Shown: one piece after another, positions 61,407 through 64,000 of the stretch
Layout: every line of letters begins with the position of its first letter
Position numbering within the stretch: position 1 is the stretch's first letter
Origin: Bog-756 sp963727075
GTDB taxonomy: Bacteria > Actinomycetota > Acidimicrobiia > Acidimicrobiales > RAAP-2
Assembly (NCBI GenBank): GCA_963727075.1
Contig: CAVSET010000001.1
Location: 62,001 to 126,000, forward strand
Reading direction: 5' to 3'
DNA length: 64,000 bases
The notes under the pieces: generated by a model
The model's input: the letters and a program-made list of their open reading frames with translations, nothing else
The model's database searches: none
Told to the model about the DNA's origin: nothing
Position numbers and translations under genes: made by a program

Positions 61407-61502
61407 TGCCTCACAAAACGTACACGGCACTCAATACCGCCCCGGCGATTGCCGATGTCAACGGTATGCCGACGGCATCCCCCTCGACCGGCGCGGCCTG
61501 AC

Positions 61503-63239
61503 ATGGCCGCCACGCCGACCTGGTTCGGTCCCCCGGACCGCCCGTTGTTCGGCTGGCTCCACCTGCCCGACGACCGCCAGGTCCGAGGCATCGCCGTCCT
61601 GTGCCCGCCCCTGGGGCACGAGGAGGCCAATGCCCTGCCCGCCCTGCAGACGCTGGCGGAACGGCTGGTCGACGGCGGCGTCGCCGCCCTCCGGTTCTCC
61701 TACCGCGGCACCGGTGACTCGTCCGGGTCCTGGGACCGACCGGAGAGGCTGGCCGACTGGTTGGCGAGCATCGACGAGGCGGTCCTGTTGGCCCGGCGCG
61801 GTCACGGCGGGCCGGTGGTCCTGGTCGGCATGAGGATGGGCGCGCTGCTGGCCGCCGAGGCCGTCGCCCGCGGCGCCAAGGTCGAGGGGCTGGTGCAATG
61901 GGACCCCTGCCTGTCGGGGCGCGACTTCCTCCGGATCGAGCGGACGTTGTCGGCCACCGGCTACGGGGCCCAGCAGGCCGGCGACGGGTCGGTGGCCGGT
62001 CCGGCGTTCACGTTCGCCGCCGACACGGTCGGCGAGCTCGGCTCGCTGGAGCTGACCCCGCCCGAGCCCACCGCCACCCACGCCACCTTGGTGCTGGCCC
62101 GGGCCGACAGCCGGGTGACGGCCCGACGGGTGGCCTTCGTCGACGGCCCGGCCGAGTGGACCGAGGTCAGCGGCCAACCCGAGCTGCTCGACGTCCCCCC
62201 CGACATGGTCACCCTGCCCGACGCCACCATCGAGGTCATCGGCCGGTGGACCGGCCGGGCCGTCGAGGGCCCGATGAGCCAGGTCGCCTTCCACCCGATG
62301 GACTCGGCGGTCGTGGCCCGCACCGACGACGGTCGCCCGATCGTCGAGCGCCCGGTATGGCTCGGGCCGCACCGCCTGTTCGGGATGGTGACCGACCCGG
62401 CCGAAGGGGGCCGGCCGGTGCCGCCGACGGTGGTCTTCCTGTCGGCCGGCGCCCTCGACCACACCGGGCCTGGCCGGATGTGGGTCGAGCTGGCCCGGCA
62501 GTTGGCCGCCGAGGACGTCCGGGCCATCCGGGTGGACGTCGACGGTATCGGTGAGACCTTCGGCCGTCCGGGGCTGGCCCGCCAGGTCCCCAAACCGCCC
62601 GAGGCCATCGACGACGTGGTGGACCTGGCCCGGGCGCTCGACGACCCCGAGGGGCGCGACCTGGTCCTGGTGGGCCTGTCGTCGGGCGCCTACCACGCCA
62701 TCGAGGCCGGGCTCCGCCTCCGGTTCTCGGGGATCGGCGCGATCAATCCGGGCCTGACCAGTTGGGTGCCCGAGGTCGAACAGGGGACCATCGACCCCCG
62801 CCGGCTGGCCTATCGACCGATGCCGAGGGCCCTCCAGGCGCTGGCCGTCAAGCACCTGCGGGTGGCCACCTGGGTGTGGCGCGCCATCCTCCAGCTGTGG
62901 GTCACCCGCTCGGCGACCGATGCGGTCGTGGGGGTCAGCCGGCGCGGCACGCCGGTGCTGCTCATCGCCAGCCAGGCCGACGCCGAGCAATTCGAGCCGT
63001 CCCTCTACTGGCGGGTGGTCCGGCGGCGGGAGCGCCGGCGGGGCCGGCTCGACTATGAGATCGTGCCGGGGGGTGACCATTCCCTCTACACCATGGACGG
63101 GCGGCGGGACGCCTACCCCATCCTCGAGCGGTGGCTCCGGTCGCGCTGCGCCCCTTGGGGCGGGACCGCTGATCAGATCACGTCGGGACCGCTGATCAGA
63201 TCACGTCGGCGAAGCTGCGCTCCAGCTGCTCGAAGATGA
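61503..63239 (+). CDS. Tandem double alpha/beta hydrolase
   Basis: About 578 residues with two hydrolase folds. The first (about 10-330) starts WFGPPDRPLFGWLHLP and has PPLGHEEANALPALQTLAERL and FSYRGTGDSSG, as in exosortase-type hydrolases, but its nucleophile elbow reads GMRMG, with Arg111 where Ser should be. The second (about 330-560) has VVFLSAGALDHTGPGRMW, an intact elbow GLSSG (Ser393), an acid in SQADAEQFE and His in GGDHSLYT. So only the C-terminal half is expected to be active. Such proteins occur in exopolysaccharide loci. The last 20 residues are distorted by a 23-bp duplication. Confidence 0.8.
   Translation: MAATPTWFGPPDRPLFGWLHLPDDRQVRGIAVLCPPLGHEEANALPALQTLAERLVDGGVAALRFSYRGTGDSSGSWDRPERLADWLASIDEAVLLARRGHGGPVVLVGMRMGALLAAEAVARGAKVEGLVQWDPCLSGRDFLRIERTLSATGYGAQQAGDGSVAGPAFTFAADTVGELGSLELTPPEPTATHATLVLARADSRVTARRVAFVDGPAEWTEVSGQPELLDVPPDMVTLPDATIEVIGRWTGRAVEGPMSQVAFHPMDSAVVARTDDGRPIVERPVWLGPHRLFGMVTDPAEGGRPVPPTVVFLSAGALDHTGPGRMWVELARQLAAEDVRAIRVDVDGIGETFGRPGLARQVPKPPEAIDDVVDLARALDDPEGRDLVLVGLSSGAYHAIEAGLRLRFSGIGAINPGLTSWVPEVEQGTIDPRRLAYRPMPRALQALAVKHLRVATWVWRAILQLWVTRSATDAVVGVSRRGTPVLLIASQADAEQFEPSLYWRVVRRRERRRGRLDYEIVPGGDHSLYTMDGRRDAYPILERWLRSRCAPWGGTADQITSGPLIRSRRRSCAPAARR
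63149..63162 (-). terminator. Hairpin beyond the ABC permease gene
   Basis: CGCCCC-TT-GGGGCG is a perfect 14-base palindrome about 34 bases past the permease stop, inside the 3' end of the convergent hydrolase gene. The position suits a terminator; there is no T-tract. Confidence 0.4.
63161..63206. repeat. 23-bp tandem duplication across the ABC permease stop
   Basis: A 23-base unit (CGGGACCGCTGATCAGATCA followed by CGT) is present twice at 63161-63183 and 63184-63206. It contains the last codons and TGA of the permease on the minus strand and changes the final residues of the hydrolase on the plus strand. Confidence 0.9.
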
Positions 63240-64000
63240 GCACGCCGCCCAGAAAGACGACGACCGACACCACGACGGAGAGCACGATCTGCCAGCTGGG
63301 CGGGGCGGGCTGGTGGAGGAACGACCAGCGGAACTCGTTGAGGATCCAGGTCAGCGGGTTGACGTCGTAGAAGACCTGGTAGTGCTTGGGCACGGCGTAG
63401 CCCACCGGGCTGGCGTAGAGCAGGAACTGCAGGGCGAACGGCACCACGTAGGCGATGTCGCGGTAGCGCACCTGCAGCGCGGCGGCCACCAGACCGCAGC
63501 CGCTGGCCAGCAGGATGACCAACACCGTCCAAACCGGGAAGAGCACGATGGCGGCACCCGGCCCGATCCCGTAGACGATCAACAGGACGGCCATGAACAC
63601 CACCGAGACGCAGAAGTCGGTGATGGTCGAAACCGAGGTCGACAGCGGCACCAGCATGCGGGGGAAGAACACCTTGGACACCAGGTCGCGGTTGGAGACG
63701 AGGGACGTGGCTGCCCGAGAGATGATGCCGTTGAACAGGTTCCAGGCCAGCAACCCGGCGAAGGCGAACACCACGTAGGGGACCCCGCCCGAGGACAGCT
63801 TGGCCACCTTGCCGAAGACCACGGCGAAGATCAGCGCGGTGAGGAGGGGCTGCAGGATGACCCAGACCACGCCGAGCAACGTCTGGCGGTAGCGCAGGGT
63901 GACGTCGCGGGCGCCGAACCGGTAGAGGACCTCGCGCGCCTCCCACAGCTGTTTGACCTTGGGAAGCGAGAACCGCCGTGGTGGGGTGATGACGATGGTG
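63196..64000 (-). CDS. ABC-2 type polysaccharide/teichoic-acid export permease, 5' end outside window
   Basis: The frame is open from the window edge (64000) to TGA 63196, 267 codons. DVTLRYRQTLLGVVWVILQP is the cytoplasmic helix and first membrane segment of Wzm/TagG/RfbD-type permeases. SLVSNRDLVSKVFFPRMLVPLS, VRYRDIAYVVPFALQFLLYASPVGYA and YDVNPLTWILNEFRWSFL are later signatures. Six helices are seen. With its ATPase partner, expected just outside the window, it would export lipid-linked glycan. This fits the glycosyltransferases at 57.2-61.4 kb. Confidence 0.9.
   Translation of the reverse strand, partial: TIVITPPRRFSLPKVKQLWEAREVLYRFGARDVTLRYRQTLLGVVWVILQPLLTALIFAVVFGKVAKLSSGGVPYVVFAFAGLLAWNLFNGIISRAATSLVSNRDLVSKVFFPRMLVPLSTSVSTITDFCVSVVFMAVLLIVYGIGPGAAIVLFPVWTVLVILLASGCGLVAAALQVRYRDIAYVVPFALQFLLYASPVGYAVPKHYQVFYDVNPLTWILNEFRWSFLHQPAPPSWQIVLSVVVSVVVFLGGVLIFEQLERSFADVI

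Noticed and set aside
1..64000. CRISPR arrays, insertion sequences, rRNA genes, prophage structural genes or a replication origin
   Set aside because: No regularly spaced repeats, transposase, capsid, terminase, rRNA or DnaA-box cluster was seen on either strand.

Overview
The window is high-GC DNA (about two-thirds or more G+C by eye) with dense, short-spaced genes and many 4-bp ATGA/GTGA overlaps between cotranscribed genes. The gene set points to an actinobacterium, most likely Acidimicrobiia-like. It includes an LLM-class F420-type oxidoreductase, a TIGR03086/mycothiol-type maleylpyruvate isomerase relative, a single-chain glycyl-tRNA synthetase, a bacterial Ku, a dnaG-rpoD pair, an hrcA-dnaJ operon with a CIRCE operator, and a BldD-family regulator. 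The three tRNA genes encode no 3' CCA. The class assignment is inference; no rRNA or phylogenetic marker comparison was possible.

Layout. 0-13 kb: mixed metabolic, membrane and signalling genes. These are a GlxA-type regulator cut by the window edge, a DapB-like NAD(P) dehydrogenase, a membrane PAS-GGDEF-EAL protein, an alpha/beta hydrolase, a SAM methyltransferase, a YwaF-type membrane protein with an MFS transporter, a PaaI-type thioesterase, a broken methyltransferase, an Rv1264-type class III cyclase and a GT87 mannosyltransferase. 13.9-16.75 kb: a small decayed island bounded by a perfect 48-bp direct repeat. One copy is the 3' part of an intact tRNA-Val gene. 16.9-29 kb: an inositol-phosphatase-like gene, a lipoprotein, a large acyltransferase-SGNH protein, an aldehyde dehydrogenase, a four-gene operon with an LLM oxidoreductase, tRNA-Met/Ile2, Ku and tRNA-Asn. 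29.5-36.1 kb: rpoD, dnaG and pyruvate phosphate dikinase. 36.2-39.5 kb: a redox/catabolic cluster (two SDRs, a second DapB-like dehydrogenase, an NTF2-fold protein). 39.5-55.9 kb: a block of informational and house-keeping genes (glyS, hemW, recO, uppS, dinG, era, CBS/CorC, ybeY, phoH, HIT, two small DNA-binding regulators, rsmE, dnaJ, hrcA, a DtxR-type regulator). 56.4-64 kb: a cell-surface polysaccharide region (PAP2 protein, four glycosyltransferases, a double alpha/beta hydrolase, an ABC-2 export permease cut by the window end).

How parts may work together. hrcA-dnaJ-rsmE and then phoH-ybeY-CBS-era follow a common bacterial order. A BldD-like repressor carrying the c-di-GMP signature RxD-X8-RxxD sits between the two halves, and the same window encodes a GGDEF-EAL enzyme able in principle to make or break that ligand. 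The right-hand glycosyltransferases and permease look like one envelope glycan synthesis/export locus.

Quality warning. At least 18 conserved genes or gene remnants, including rpoD, ppdK, glyS and dnaJ, are interrupted by frameshifts. Almost all are apparent one-base insertions, often lengthening a short run. This looks like insertion-type sequencing error rather than gene decay, so broken genes here should mostly be read as intact in the organism. Two loci, a methyltransferase at 8.4-9.2 kb and an ABM-type monooxygenase at 15.6-16.2 kb, also contain in-frame stop codons and are better candidates for true pseudogenes.
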